Assembly (NCBI RefSeq): GCF_000012365.1
Contig: NC_007650.1
Coordinates: forward strand, 2,542,001 to 2,606,000
Length of the DNA: 64,000 nt
Source: Burkholderia thailandensis E264
GTDB lineage: Bacteria > Pseudomonadota > Gammaproteobacteria > Burkholderiales > Burkholderiaceae
Reading direction: 5' to 3'
Made by a program: the position numbers and the translations under genes. The notes beneath the pieces were generated by a model that was given only the letters and a program-made list of their open reading frames with translations, made no database searches and had not been told where the DNA came from. Of this stretch, positions 52,043 through 59,893 are shown in pieces. Position 1 is the stretch's first letter; the number at the start of each line of letters is the position of its first letter.

Positions 52043-52336
52043 ATGAAACGCAGCAGTCTTCTCGCCGTCGCCGCCATCGCGCTCGCCGTTGCCGCGCCGG
52101 CATTCGCCGACGGCGGGATCGGCCCTGCGGGCAGCTACGGCGATACGTCTTGGCACGGCCACGGCACCCGCACGCGCGCCGCAGTCCGCGCCGAACTCGA
52201 ACAGGCACGGCGCGACGGCACGCTCGCCGCGCTGCGCAAGTCGATGTCGTATGCGCCGCCCGGCGCCGAGCTCGTCGCGCAGCGCCCGTACCGCCCGGAC
52301 CCCGACGCGAACCAGCTCGCGGGCGCGGGCCGGTAA
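52043..52336 (+). CDS. Small exported DUF4148-type protein
   Basis: A 97-residue protein. The ATG has AGGAG (52031-52035) upstream. A clear Sec signal peptide (MKRSSLLAVAAIALAVAAPAFA) should be cut after AFA. The mature part (TRAAVRAELEQARRDGTLAAL, then SYAPPGAELVAQRPY) has the pattern of the DUF4148 family, which is abundant in Burkholderia and of unknown function. It would be a periplasmic protein of about 75 residues. It stands alone, followed at once by a strong hairpin. Confidence 0.85.
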   Translation: MKRSSLLAVAAIALAVAAPAFADGGIGPAGSYGDTSWHGHGTRTRAAVRAELEQARRDGTLAALRKSMSYAPPGAELVAQRPYRPDPDANQLAGAGR

Positions 52337-52342
52337 ACGCAA

Positions 52343-52374
52343 CGCGCCGCGCATCGAAACCGATGCGCGGCGCG
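52343..52374 (+). terminator. Strong hairpin after the DUF4148 gene
   Basis: CGCGCCGCGCATCG (52343-52356) and CGATGCGCGGCGCG (52361-52374) form a perfect 14-bp stem with an AAAC loop, starting 6 nt after the stop. There is no U-tract; in this GC-rich genome such hairpins commonly mark transcript 3' ends. Confidence 0.6.
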
Positions 52375-52420
52375 CCGTCCCGCATGCAGCCGCTTCATTC
52401 GTCAGCGTGAGATCACGATC

Positions 52421-52510
52421 ATGAACAGCCCGATTCCATCGCAACTCGATCACTGGGACGACAGCGCGCCCGTCTGGAAACCGTTCCGTTCGAGCGCGCC
52501 GTCGCGCTGA
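52421..52510 (+). CDS. Possible 29-residue small ORF
   Basis: ATG 52421 to TGA 52508-52510 encodes MNSPIPSQLDHWDDSAPVW followed by KPFRSSAPSR. A GTGAG sequence about 10 nt upstream could serve as ribosome binding site. Composition is less Arg/Ala-biased than random frames here, but there is no family match and no other support. Confidence 0.2.
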   Translation: MNSPIPSQLDHWDDSAPVWKPFRSSAPSR

Positions 52511-52539
52511 TCGGCACGCGCCGCGCGCGCGCCGCTCCG

Positions 52540-53601
52540 TCAACGGCGCGGCACGCCGCCCTTCCATTCGCTCCAGTGCGTGACGATGTCCTGCACGAGC
52601 GGATTGCCCGCGCGATACAGGTTCTCGGTCGCGAGCGGGAAGCCGCCCTGGTCCGCGTAGTTCAGCAGATTGTCGACGCTCGTCTGGCCTTGATACGGGC
52701 GATCGAAGTCCGAGCCGGTACGCAGCACCGCGACGCGATTCAGGTCGACGCGATGCACGCTCGCCGCGCGCTTGAGCGCCTCGAACGTTGCGTTGTCTTC
52801 CTGCGCGGTCATGCAATACGTGCCCTTGTTGTCGGTGAGGAGCTTCGTCCACTGGCGCGCGCGTTCGCCGAGCAGCGTGCCGGAAAACCACGTATTGCCC
52901 GACGACGTGTCGCAACGGGTCACGACGGGCGGCTGGTTCGCGGGCGCATCGTTGAACTTCGCGCGCGCGGCTTGCGCCTGCGCGCTGTCGGCGAGCTGCA
53001 CGTTGCGAGACAGCGCATACGCGGCGTCCGCGAGCTTGCCGTTCAACTGAAACACTTCGGTGCGGTAGTCGAGCGGCGGCTTGTCGGTCGGGCCCTTCGT
53101 GTTGATGCCGAGATAGCCGGTGTTCCAGCCTGCGGGAATCTCGCGCGCGTCGAGCTCCCATTGCAGGCCGAAGTCGACGAGGTACTTCGCCCACGCGGCG
53201 GTGCCGAGCGTGCCGCGCGCCGGATCGACGCCCGCGATGCCCGAGATCAGGAAGTATGTCTGCCGCAGATCGAAGCGGCGCGAGAACGTGAGCGCCATGA
53301 TCGTCGACGCCGCGTTCGCATAGCCCATGCCCGTCGTGACGACGCACACGTCCTGCTTGTTGCAATGCACGTCCGGATAGTCGGGCGACAGGCCGGGCAC
53401 CGCGATGTCCTTCCACGGGCCGAGACGGTCGAGCCACGCCTGGCCCTCCGGACCGAACATCGAGATGATCATCACCTTCACCGGGCGGCCCTGGGCACCG
53501 GCTTCGGCGAACGCGTCGCCGTTGTTCTGCGCGACGGACGGCGCCATCGCGCAAGCGGCGAGCGAAAACACGGCTGCGGAAAGTAACGAGCGAGTCAGCA
53601 T
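52540..53601 (-). CDS. Purine nucleoside permease (NUP family)
   Basis: A 353-residue protein with AAGGAA before the ATG. The N-terminus has a signal with a lipobox-like LAAC (SLLSAAVFSLAACAMAP), suggesting a lipoprotein. The body matches the NUP purine nucleoside permease family: VKVMIISMFGPEGQAWLDRL, DVCVVTTGMGYANAASTIMAL, YFLISGIAGVDPARGTLGTAA and TRCDTSSGNTWFSG. The fold is related to nucleoside phosphorylases, so it may act as a periplasmic nucleoside-binding or -cleaving protein rather than a channel. No transport partner is adjacent. Confidence 0.88.
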   Translation of the reverse strand: MLTRSLLSAAVFSLAACAMAPSVAQNNGDAFAEAGAQGRPVKVMIISMFGPEGQAWLDRLGPWKDIAVPGLSPDYPDVHCNKQDVCVVTTGMGYANAASTIMALTFSRRFDLRQTYFLISGIAGVDPARGTLGTAAWAKYLVDFGLQWELDAREIPAGWNTGYLGINTKGPTDKPPLDYRTEVFQLNGKLADAAYALSRNVQLADSAQAQAARAKFNDAPANQPPVVTRCDTSSGNTWFSGTLLGERARQWTKLLTDNKGTYCMTAQEDNATFEALKRAASVHRVDLNRVAVLRTGSDFDRPYQGQTSVDNLLNYADQGGFPLATENLYRAGNPLVQDIVTHWSEWKGGVPRR

Positions 53602-54302
53602 TAGCGTTCCTTATTAAAAATGAGTTCGATGAGAACGGCGTTCGGAGACTGCGCGAGCAGTATAAAGGACGTCAATATTCAGACGTGAGCAAATGCGGCG
53701 GCGCCGTATGCGGGCACGGCGATGCCGACGGCGGCGGCGATCCGCGGCGCCGCGAGCCGGCGCGCCGAACGGACAACACGCCTGAGCGCGGCGCCGCGGA
53801 GCGAGAACACGAGTTGTCCGGCGACGCTGCCGGCAGGCACCGCGGGCGCGCGCGACGGCCAATGCGTGACGGATGCGGCCCGCCGGCGACGCCCGCGCGC
53901 ATCGCGCGACGCGCGACGCGCGACGATCGGCGCGACGGGGCGGATCGACAGCGCGATCGCCGAGCCGAACAGGAAGTCTCTCAGTGGAATGGGCGAGCAC
54001 ACGAAGCAAGGCGCCCGCCTGCAGCGGCGCACGCGTGCTCCCGGCGCGATCCGACGCCGCCCGAGCGATCTCCGGGCGCCGGGGCGGGCTGCGAATACTC
54101 GTGCGCCGTTCGCGGACGAACGCATCGCGCCGCGCGGGCTCGCCGCCGTCACCGGGCATCGCGCGTCATTGCGATGCCCGGCGACAAGCGATCAGCGCGC
54201 TTGCGCGTCGAACGTCGCGGCGACGGCTCGATGGCGTGGCGCGGCATGCGAGCGCGCGACGGGCACGACGCAACCGGCCGGCCCCGCGCGCGGCGCGCAA
54301 GC
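53602..54302. other. Intergenic region upstream of the purine permease gene
   Basis: About 700 bp, lying between the start of the permease gene and the 3' end of the tautomerase gene (both minus strand). AT-richer bases at 53602-53690 probably contain the permease promoter. The rest is GC-rich. A minus-strand frame at 53679-54152 has some hydrophobic stretches but no start signal or convincing family match, so I do not call it. Confidence 0.5.
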
Positions 54303-54488
54303 TCATCGATCCGAGACCAGCTTGCCCGCCTTCGCCCACGCGTCGCGCGGCACCTCGGTGATGACGATGTCGACGCTCTCGACGGGGCAGTTCAACGTTT
54401 CCGCCGTGACGCGCGTCACTTCGGTCACGAACGCGCGCTTCTGTTCGAGCGTGCGGCCAGGATGCATTTCCAGGTGTATTGTCGGCAT
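54303..54488 (-). CDS. 4-oxalocrotonate tautomerase family protein
   Basis: A 61-residue protein of exactly 4-OT size. The start at 54488 is set by the family: after Met removal Pro1 (MPTIHLEMHPGRT) is the catalytic base, and AAGGAA lies upstream. The next conserved blocks are EQKRAFVTEVTRVTAETL and VDIVITEVPRDAWAKAG. The family tautomerises enol/keto acids and related substrates as hexamers in the cytoplasm; the specific substrate is unknown. It is divergent from a LysR gene with 115 bp between, which suggests that regulator controls it. Confidence 0.9.
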   Translation of the reverse strand: MPTIHLEMHPGRTLEQKRAFVTEVTRVTAETLNCPVESVDIVITEVPRDAWAKAGKLVSDR

Positions 54489-54583
54489 CGCCATTCCTTG
54501 TCGGAGTTCCCCCGGACCGGGGTGAAGCGACAGGATGGCCTTAAAGGCACCGCAAATAAACATGCGACAATTCACGGCACTCC

Positions 54584-54597
54584 CAACCTGAAGGTTG
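54584..54597. promoter_or_regulatory. 14-bp palindrome in the tautomerase-LysR intergenic region
   Basis: CAACCT GA AGGTTG is a perfect inverted repeat just before the LysR start, overlapping its ribosome binding site (GAAGG). A GACAA/TTGTC pair brackets it. This is a plausible operator through which the LysR protein controls itself and the tautomerase gene. Confidence 0.5.
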
Positions 54598-54603
54598 TCA
54601 ATC

Positions 54604-55503
54604 GTGAACGTCCTCGCCGATATGGAAATGTTCGTGCGGGTGGTCGAATGCGGCAGCTTCGCCGCCGCGGCCGAAGCGAGCCAAGTGTCCGCGACGATGG
54701 TGGCCAAGCGCATCCAGGCGATCGAAGCGCGTCTCGGCGCGCGGCTGCTTCATCGCACGACGCGTCGGCAACAGTTGTCCGACGTCGGGCAGCTCTATTT
54801 CGAGCGCTGCCGGCGCGCGCTGGCGGAAGTCGAACTGGCCGAAAGCAGCGCGGCCGAGCTGCACGCGACGCCGAGCGGCGTGCTGCGCATCGTCGCGCCG
54901 GTGGGGTTCGGCAGCTATAGCCTCGTGCCCGCGCTCGCCGAATACATGGCGCTGCATCCGCAGGTCCGCGTCGACCTGACGCTCGACAACGATCCGCCGC
55001 GCTTCTGGCAGGGCGATTTCGAACTGGGCGTCCATATCGGCGAAATCGACGCGCCGGGCCTCGTCGCGCGGCCGCTGAAGCCCTACCGCCGGCAACTCGC
55101 GGCCGCGCCCGCCTACCTCGCCCGGCACGGCACGCCGAAGCGCCCCGAGCAGTTGTCCGAGCATGTGTGCCTGGGGCTGTCGTACTGGCGACGCCGGGAT
55201 CGCTGGCGTCTCGTCGGGCCGCGCGGCGAAGTTCGCGACGTCGCGGTGCGTGGCGGCTTCACGGCGAACCACGGCGACGCGTTGCGCGTCGCCGCGCTGC
55301 AGGGCCTCGGCATCGTGCTGCAGCCGCAGGCCGTGCTGACGGGCGACCTCGCCGCGGGCCGCCTCGTGCCCGTGCTGCCCGCGTGGTCGCTCGCGCCGTC
55401 GCCGATGTATCTCGTCTACGCGCAGGACCGCCGCCCGACGGCCAAGCTGCGCAGCGCGATCGATTTCCTGCTGGCGCAATTCGGCGAACGCGACAAGCGT
55501 TGA
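54604..55503 (+). CDS. LysR-family transcriptional regulator
   Basis: A 299-residue LysR protein. The GTG at 54604 is preferred: GAAGG ends 9 nt upstream, while the TTG at 54595 abuts it; an ATG at 54622 would clip the HTH start. HTH: MEMFVRVVECGSFAAAAEAS and LLHRTTRRQQLSDVGQLYFE. The effector domain follows (GVLRIVAPVGFGSYSLVPALAEY, WQGDFELGVHIGEID). It belongs to the large CrgA/DsdC-like group common in Burkholderia. It is divergent from the tautomerase gene and probably regulates it. Confidence 0.9.
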   Translation: MNVLADMEMFVRVVECGSFAAAAEASQVSATMVAKRIQAIEARLGARLLHRTTRRQQLSDVGQLYFERCRRALAEVELAESSAAELHATPSGVLRIVAPVGFGSYSLVPALAEYMALHPQVRVDLTLDNDPPRFWQGDFELGVHIGEIDAPGLVARPLKPYRRQLAAAPAYLARHGTPKRPEQLSEHVCLGLSYWRRRDRWRLVGPRGEVRDVAVRGGFTANHGDALRVAALQGLGIVLQPQAVLTGDLAAGRLVPVLPAWSLAPSPMYLVYAQDRRPTAKLRSAIDFLLAQFGERDKR

Positions 55504-55686
55504 TGCGCGCGCTTGCTCGCCGGCGAGCCGCGTGTGCGCGAGCGGGCAGCGCTTGAACAAGGGGGGGCCGCCATCGAGCGAGTCGCGCCGCGGCCGCCGC
55601 CACGCAAGCGCACGCGAACGCATGGCGTCGCTCGAACCCGCACCGCACGATGCGCCTGCGCGCCGCCGCCGCGCGGCGCGCGCGCG

Positions 55687-56751
55687 TCAGCTCACGTCGA
55701 CGCGCGCCGGCCCGTCGATCACTTCGCCGATCACCGCGGCGTGGTCGAAGCCGTCGTCGGCGAAGCAGGCGAGCACATCGTCGAGCGCGTCGGGCGCGCA
55801 CGCGACGAGCAGCCCGCCCGAGGTCTGCGGATCGGTCAGCAGCGCCTGCGCGACAGCGGGCAGGCCGTCGCGCAGCCGCACGTCGTGGCCGTATGCGGCC
55901 CAGTTGCGGCCGGACGCGCCGGTGAACACGCCGTCGGCCGCGAACGCCTCGACGCCCGCGAGCCACGGCAACGCACCGTAGCGCACGCGCGCGGTCAGCC
56001 CCGCGCCGCGCGCGATCTCGAGCGTGTGGCCGAGCAGGCCGAAGCCCGTCACGTCGGTCAGCGCATGCACGCCCGGCAGCGCGGCGAGCGCCGTGCCCGG
56101 CCGATTGAGCTTCGTCGTCGTCGCGATCATCTGCGCGTAGCCTTGCGCATCGAGCCGGCCCTTCTTCAGCGCGGCGGACAGCACGCCGACGCCGAGCGGC
56201 TTGCCGAGCACGAGCACGTCGCCCGCACGCGCGGCCGCGTTGCGCTTCACGCGCGACGGATGGACGACGCCAAGCGCCGCGAGCCCGTAGATCGGCTCGA
56301 CGGAATCGATCGAATGGCCGCCCGCCACGGGAATGCCCGCGTCCGCGCACACCGCCTCGCCGCCGCGCAGCACCGCGGCGATCGTCTCGTGCGGCAGCAC
56401 GTTGATCGGCATGCCGACGAGCGCGAGCGCGAGGATCGGCTTGCCGCCCATCGCGTAGACGTCGGACAGCGCGTTCGTCGCGGCGATGCGGCCGAAGTCG
56501 AACGGGTCGTCGACGATCGGCATGAAGAAATCGGTGGTCGCGACGATCGCCTGCTCGTCGTTCAGCCGGTAGACGGCCGCATCGTCGGACGTCTCGGTGC
56601 CGACGAGCAGGTCGGGAAAGAGCGCGGGCGGCGCGTTGCGCCTGAGCAGATCCGACAGCACGCCGGGCGCGATCTTGCAGCCGCAGCCGCCGCCGTGCGA
56701 CAGGCTCGTGAGGCGCGGCGGCGCCGCGTCGGTTTGCTTGGTCTCGGTCAT
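55687..56751 (-). CDS. selD: SelD, selenide, water dikinase
   Basis: A 354-residue selenophosphate synthetase. The ATG at 56751 places the catalytic motif HGGGCGCKI near residues 19-27 as in E. coli SelD (Cys23 and Lys26 here), so this is the Cys rather than the Sec form. Further motifs: AVYRLNDEQAIVATTDFFMPIVDDPFDFG, ATNALSDVYAMGGKP and GGHSID, with ATP/metal-binding aspartates. It makes selenophosphate from selenide and ATP for selenocysteine and selenouridine synthesis. No other sel gene is adjacent. The neighbouring EamA transporter gene is divergent from it. Confidence 0.95.
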   Translation of the reverse strand: MTETKQTDAAPPRLTSLSHGGGCGCKIAPGVLSDLLRRNAPPALFPDLLVGTETSDDAAVYRLNDEQAIVATTDFFMPIVDDPFDFGRIAATNALSDVYAMGGKPILALALVGMPINVLPHETIAAVLRGGEAVCADAGIPVAGGHSIDSVEPIYGLAALGVVHPSRVKRNAAARAGDVLVLGKPLGVGVLSAALKKGRLDAQGYAQMIATTTKLNRPGTALAALPGVHALTDVTGFGLLGHTLEIARGAGLTARVRYGALPWLAGVEAFAADGVFTGASGRNWAAYGHDVRLRDGLPAVAQALLTDPQTSGGLLVACAPDALDDVLACFADDGFDHAAVIGEVIDGPARVDVS

Positions 56752-56958
56752 CGCCAAATCCGATAGAGGACAGAACGCTCTATTATCGACAATCCGGCGC
56801 GCGATTGCGCGCGATTGCGCCGTGCCCGCACCGTGCCCGGCTTCGGAACGGCGCACGCACGGCGTGCGCGAGCCGGCGCGAGCCGGCGCGAAATCCGGAA
56901 CGCGGCGATAATCGTGCGCTTGCCGGCCCGCCGCTGTCCGTCACCTCCTCTCGCATCG

Positions 56959-57792
56959 ATGGACCAACTGTTCGTCCTGCTCGTGTTGTTCTCCGCGCTG
57001 CTGCACGCCACGTGGAACGCGTTCCTGCACGTGAGCGAAGACCGCGTCGCGCAACTCGGCACGATGTCGATCCCGTATCTGCTCGCCGGCGCGGCGGGTG
57101 CGCTCGCGCTGCCGCCGCCGCCCGCCGAAGCGTGGCCGTACGCCGCCGCCTCCGCGCTGCTCGAGCTCGGCTACTGCGCGGCGCTGCTGCGCGCATACCG
57201 CAGCGGCGAATTCAGCCAGATCTATCCGATCGCGCGCGGGCTGTCGCCGCTCGTCGTCTGCGCGCTCGCGCTCGTCGCGCTCGGCGAGCGGCCGACGCCG
57301 TTCGCGCTCGCCGGCATCGCGTTCGTGTCGCTTGGGATCGCGTCGCTCGCGTTCAGACGCGGCTTCCGGCTCTCCGGCGAAGGCGTGCCGTACGCGATCG
57401 TCACGGGCCTCTTCATCGCCGCGTACTCGGTCGTCGACGGCCGCGGCGTGCGCCTCGCCGGCGATCCGCTCGCGTACGTCGCGTGGGTGTACCTGCTGTG
57501 GAACCTGCCGCAGTTCGCGCTGATCTGCCGGCTGCGCGGCTGGCGCGCGATCGCCGGCCCGCGTGCGGCCGTGTCGCGCGGGCTCGTCGCCGGCACGCTG
57601 TCGCTCGCCGCCTATGCGATCGCGATCGTCGCGTACCGGCATCTGCCGGTGGCGACCGTGTCCGCGCTGCGCGAGACGAGTTCGATCTTCGCCGTCGCGA
57701 TCGGCTGGTTCGCATTGCGCGAGCCGCCCAACGCGCGCCGGCTCGCCGCGTGCGCGCTCGTCGTCGCGGGCGCGATGCTGATCCGGATGTGA
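56959..57792 (+). CDS. EamA/DMT-superfamily transporter
   Basis: A 277-residue protein with ten predicted membrane segments in two EamA repeats. It starts MDQLFVLLVLFSALLHATWN and has IYPIARGLSPLVVCALALVAL at the end of the first repeat and VATVSALRETSSIFAVAIGW in the second, both typical of drug/metabolite transporter proteins. The substrate is unknown. The open frame extends upstream, but the ATG at 56959 begins exactly at the first membrane segment. It is divergent from selD with 207 bp between. Confidence 0.88.
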   Translation: MDQLFVLLVLFSALLHATWNAFLHVSEDRVAQLGTMSIPYLLAGAAGALALPPPPAEAWPYAAASALLELGYCAALLRAYRSGEFSQIYPIARGLSPLVVCALALVALGERPTPFALAGIAFVSLGIASLAFRRGFRLSGEGVPYAIVTGLFIAAYSVVDGRGVRLAGDPLAYVAWVYLLWNLPQFALICRLRGWRAIAGPRAAVSRGLVAGTLSLAAYAIAIVAYRHLPVATVSALRETSSIFAVAIGWFALREPPNARRLAACALVVAGAMLIRM

Positions 57793-58063
57793 CGCGGCGC
57801 GGCGGCGCGCGGGCCGCGCGGCGAAACGCGGGCCGGATGCCCGCCACCGCGATGCCCCGCGTACGCGTGGTCGACGGATTCACGACGCCCATGATCGACG
57901 CGGCATTGTTCGGCGGCGCTCGCCGACACAACGCGCCCGGATAGACGTCCATGCGCTCCGACAGGACATACCGGCTCCCCGCGCTCGCCCGCGCATGGCG
58001 CGCGCCGTGCGGCGTGCTCGCGATCGCCGCGCGAACCCGCAGGCGACGGGCGCGCGCGCCGCT

Positions 58064-59752
58064 TCAGCGCGCGGCGGCGGCCGGCAGCCGATCGGCCGCC
58101 GATGCCGCCGATGCCGCCGATGCTGTCGATGCTGTCGATGCTGCCGATGCTGCCGATGCTGCCGATGCCGCCGATGCCGCCGATGCCGATCCCCCCGATG
58201 CCGCCGCGCGCCCGAACACCACGTCGTCGATCGCCTGCGACAGCGTGTCGAACGCGCGCGCGATCTCGTCCTCCGGCACGCACGCATAGCCAAGCAGCAG
58301 CCCGGACGCCGCGCGCGTCGCATCCGCGTAGTAGCCGGACAGCGCGCGCACGACGATGTCGCGCTCGAGCGCCGCGCGCGCGACCGCGCGGTCGTCGGCG
58401 CCGTCCGGCAGCCGCATCACGAGATGCAGCCCCGCATCGCCGCCGACGGCCGGCAGCGCGTCGCCGTAGCGGCGCGCGAGCGCGTCGAGCAGCGTCTGCC
58501 GGCGCTGCCCGTACAGCGTGCGCATCTTGCGGATGTGCGACACGAAATGCCCCTCCGCGATGAACTCGGCGAGCACCGCCTGCTGCAACAGCTGCCCTTC
58601 GCGGTACAGCTCCGCGCTCGCGGTCGCGAAGCTCTCGGCGAGCGGCTCCGGCGCGACCAGATAGCCGACCCGCAGCCCCGGAAACAGCGTCTTGCTGAAG
58701 CTGCCGACGTAAATCACCTGCCCGGCCGTGTCGAGCCCCTGCAGCGACGCGAGCGGCCGGCTGCCGTAGCGGAACTCGCTGTCGTAATCGTCCTCGATGA
58801 TCCACGCGCCGTGCTGGCGCGCGTATTCGAGCAGCATCCGCCGCCGCGCGAGGCTCATCACCATCCCGAGCGGATACTGATGCGACGGCGTGACGAGCAT
58901 CAGCTTCGGCGGCGCCGCGAAATCGGCGGCCGCGGGCGCGATCCCTTCTTCATCGACGGGAATCGGCCGCGTCGTCAGGCCCGACACGTGCATCACGCTG
59001 CGCACGCCCCAATAGCACGGGTCCTCGGTCCAGATCACGTCGCCGGGATCGGTCAACAGGCGCACCGCGAGATCGATCGACTGGTGAATGCCCGTCGTCA
59101 CGATGATCTGCTCGGGCGCGCAGCGCACCGAGCGCGACGTGCGCAGGTAGTCGGCGAGCGCCTCGCGCAGCGACGCGAGGCCGCCGCCCGGCGCATAGGT
59201 CAAGAGCTCGGGGCGCAGCCGCCGCCAGTACTTGTTGTGCAACCGCGTCCACACGCGCGCCGGAAAGCGCGACACGTCGGGCACGCCCGGCATGAACGCG
59301 CCGCCCTGCCGCTTCGACACGCCCGCGCCGCCGACGAGACGCGTGCCGCGCGCGGACAGCGATCGGGGCGCGAAGCCGGGCTCCGTTTCGGGGTCGGATT
59401 CCATGCGGGCCGCCGCCCCGGCCGACGCCGCGCCGCGCGCGCCGGGCGGCGAATCGGCCGGCGCGCCGACGATCTCGTCGGGCGCGCTGTCCGCGACGAA
59501 CGTGCCGCGCCCGGTCGCCGAACTCACGTAGCCTTCGAGCGCGAGCTGCTCGTAGACCTGCGTGACGGTGTTGCGCGCGATCCCGAGCTCCGCCGCGAGA
59601 AGCCGCGACGATGGCACGCGCGCGCCCGCCGGCAGTTCGCGGGTCAGGATCGCTTGCTGCAGCAGCCGGTGCAGTTGCCGGTAGATCGGCTGCGCGCCGC
59701 CGCCGCGCACGATCCGCTGCGCCAGCCAGTCCGACAGCACGCTCACCCGCAT
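58064..59752 (-). CDS. MocR-family regulator (GabR/PdxR-like), with repeat-rich C-terminal tail
   Basis: A 562-residue fusion of a GntR-type winged helix (PIYRQLHRLLQQAILTRELPAG, LGIARNTVTQVYEQLALEG) and a fold-type I aminotransferase-like domain. The PLP lysine is in VGSFSKTLFPGLRVGYL, with the IIEDDYDSEFRY motif before it. MocR proteins use PLP to sense amines and control PLP- or GABA-related genes. It is divergent from gabT-gabD, so a GabR role (activation by GABA-PLP) is likely. AGGAG is 7 nt before the ATG. The last about 45 codons are a 9-bp tandem repeat encoding SAA/STA units, beyond the usual family end, which makes the protein longer than the usual 460-500 residues. Confidence 0.9.
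   Translation of the reverse strand: MRVSVLSDWLAQRIVRGGGAQPIYRQLHRLLQQAILTRELPAGARVPSSRLLAAELGIARNTVTQVYEQLALEGYVSSATGRGTFVADSAPDEIVGAPADSPPGARGAASAGAAARMESDPETEPGFAPRSLSARGTRLVGGAGVSKRQGGAFMPGVPDVSRFPARVWTRLHNKYWRRLRPELLTYAPGGGLASLREALADYLRTSRSVRCAPEQIIVTTGIHQSIDLAVRLLTDPGDVIWTEDPCYWGVRSVMHVSGLTTRPIPVDEEGIAPAAADFAAPPKLMLVTPSHQYPLGMVMSLARRRMLLEYARQHGAWIIEDDYDSEFRYGSRPLASLQGLDTAGQVIYVGSFSKTLFPGLRVGYLVAPEPLAESFATASAELYREGQLLQQAVLAEFIAEGHFVSHIRKMRTLYGQRRQTLLDALARRYGDALPAVGGDAGLHLVMRLPDGADDRAVARAALERDIVVRALSGYYADATRAASGLLLGYACVPEDEIARAFDTLSQAIDDVVFGRAAASGGSASAASAASAASAASAASTASTASAASAASAADRLPAAAAR
58101..58205. repeat. 9-bp tandem repeat (GATGCCGCC type) in the MocR coding region
   Basis: Ten consecutive 9-bp units from 58101 to 58190 with variants GATGCCGCC, GATGCTGTC and GATGCTGCC, then a 6-nt break and one more unit at 58197-58205. 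Each unit is three codons (SAA or STA on the minus strand), so copy-number change would alter tail length but keep the frame. Confidence 0.9.
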
Positions 59753-59779
59753 AATTGGCTCCTACATATTTATTAAAAT

Positions 59780-59798
59780 GGCTCTGATTTTCAGAGCC
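59780..59798. promoter_or_regulatory. Inverted repeat in the MocR-gabT promoter region
   Basis: GGCTCTGA TTT TCAGAGCC is a perfect 8-bp inverted repeat in the AT-rich divergent region. A further TGGCTC copy lies 23 bp to the left (59756-59761), though that one coincides with the complement of the regulator's ribosome binding site. TATAGT (59808-59813) is a possible -10 for gabT just to its right. Likely the operator of the MocR regulator. Confidence 0.55.
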
Positions 59799-59893
59799 AA
59801 GTTTGATTATAGTCGTTTCGACGCGCACGCCGGACGACGTGCCCGCCGGCGGCCGTCGCCGCCGGCGCATCCGAACCCCGAGGAGAGACGACT

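Noticed and set aside
53679..54152. A minus-strand frame with hydrophobic stretches, faintly like a LysE-type exporter fragment
   Set aside because: Only scattered similarity in memory, no proper membrane-segment spacing, many Arg runs and no start signal; not enough to call even a pseudogene.
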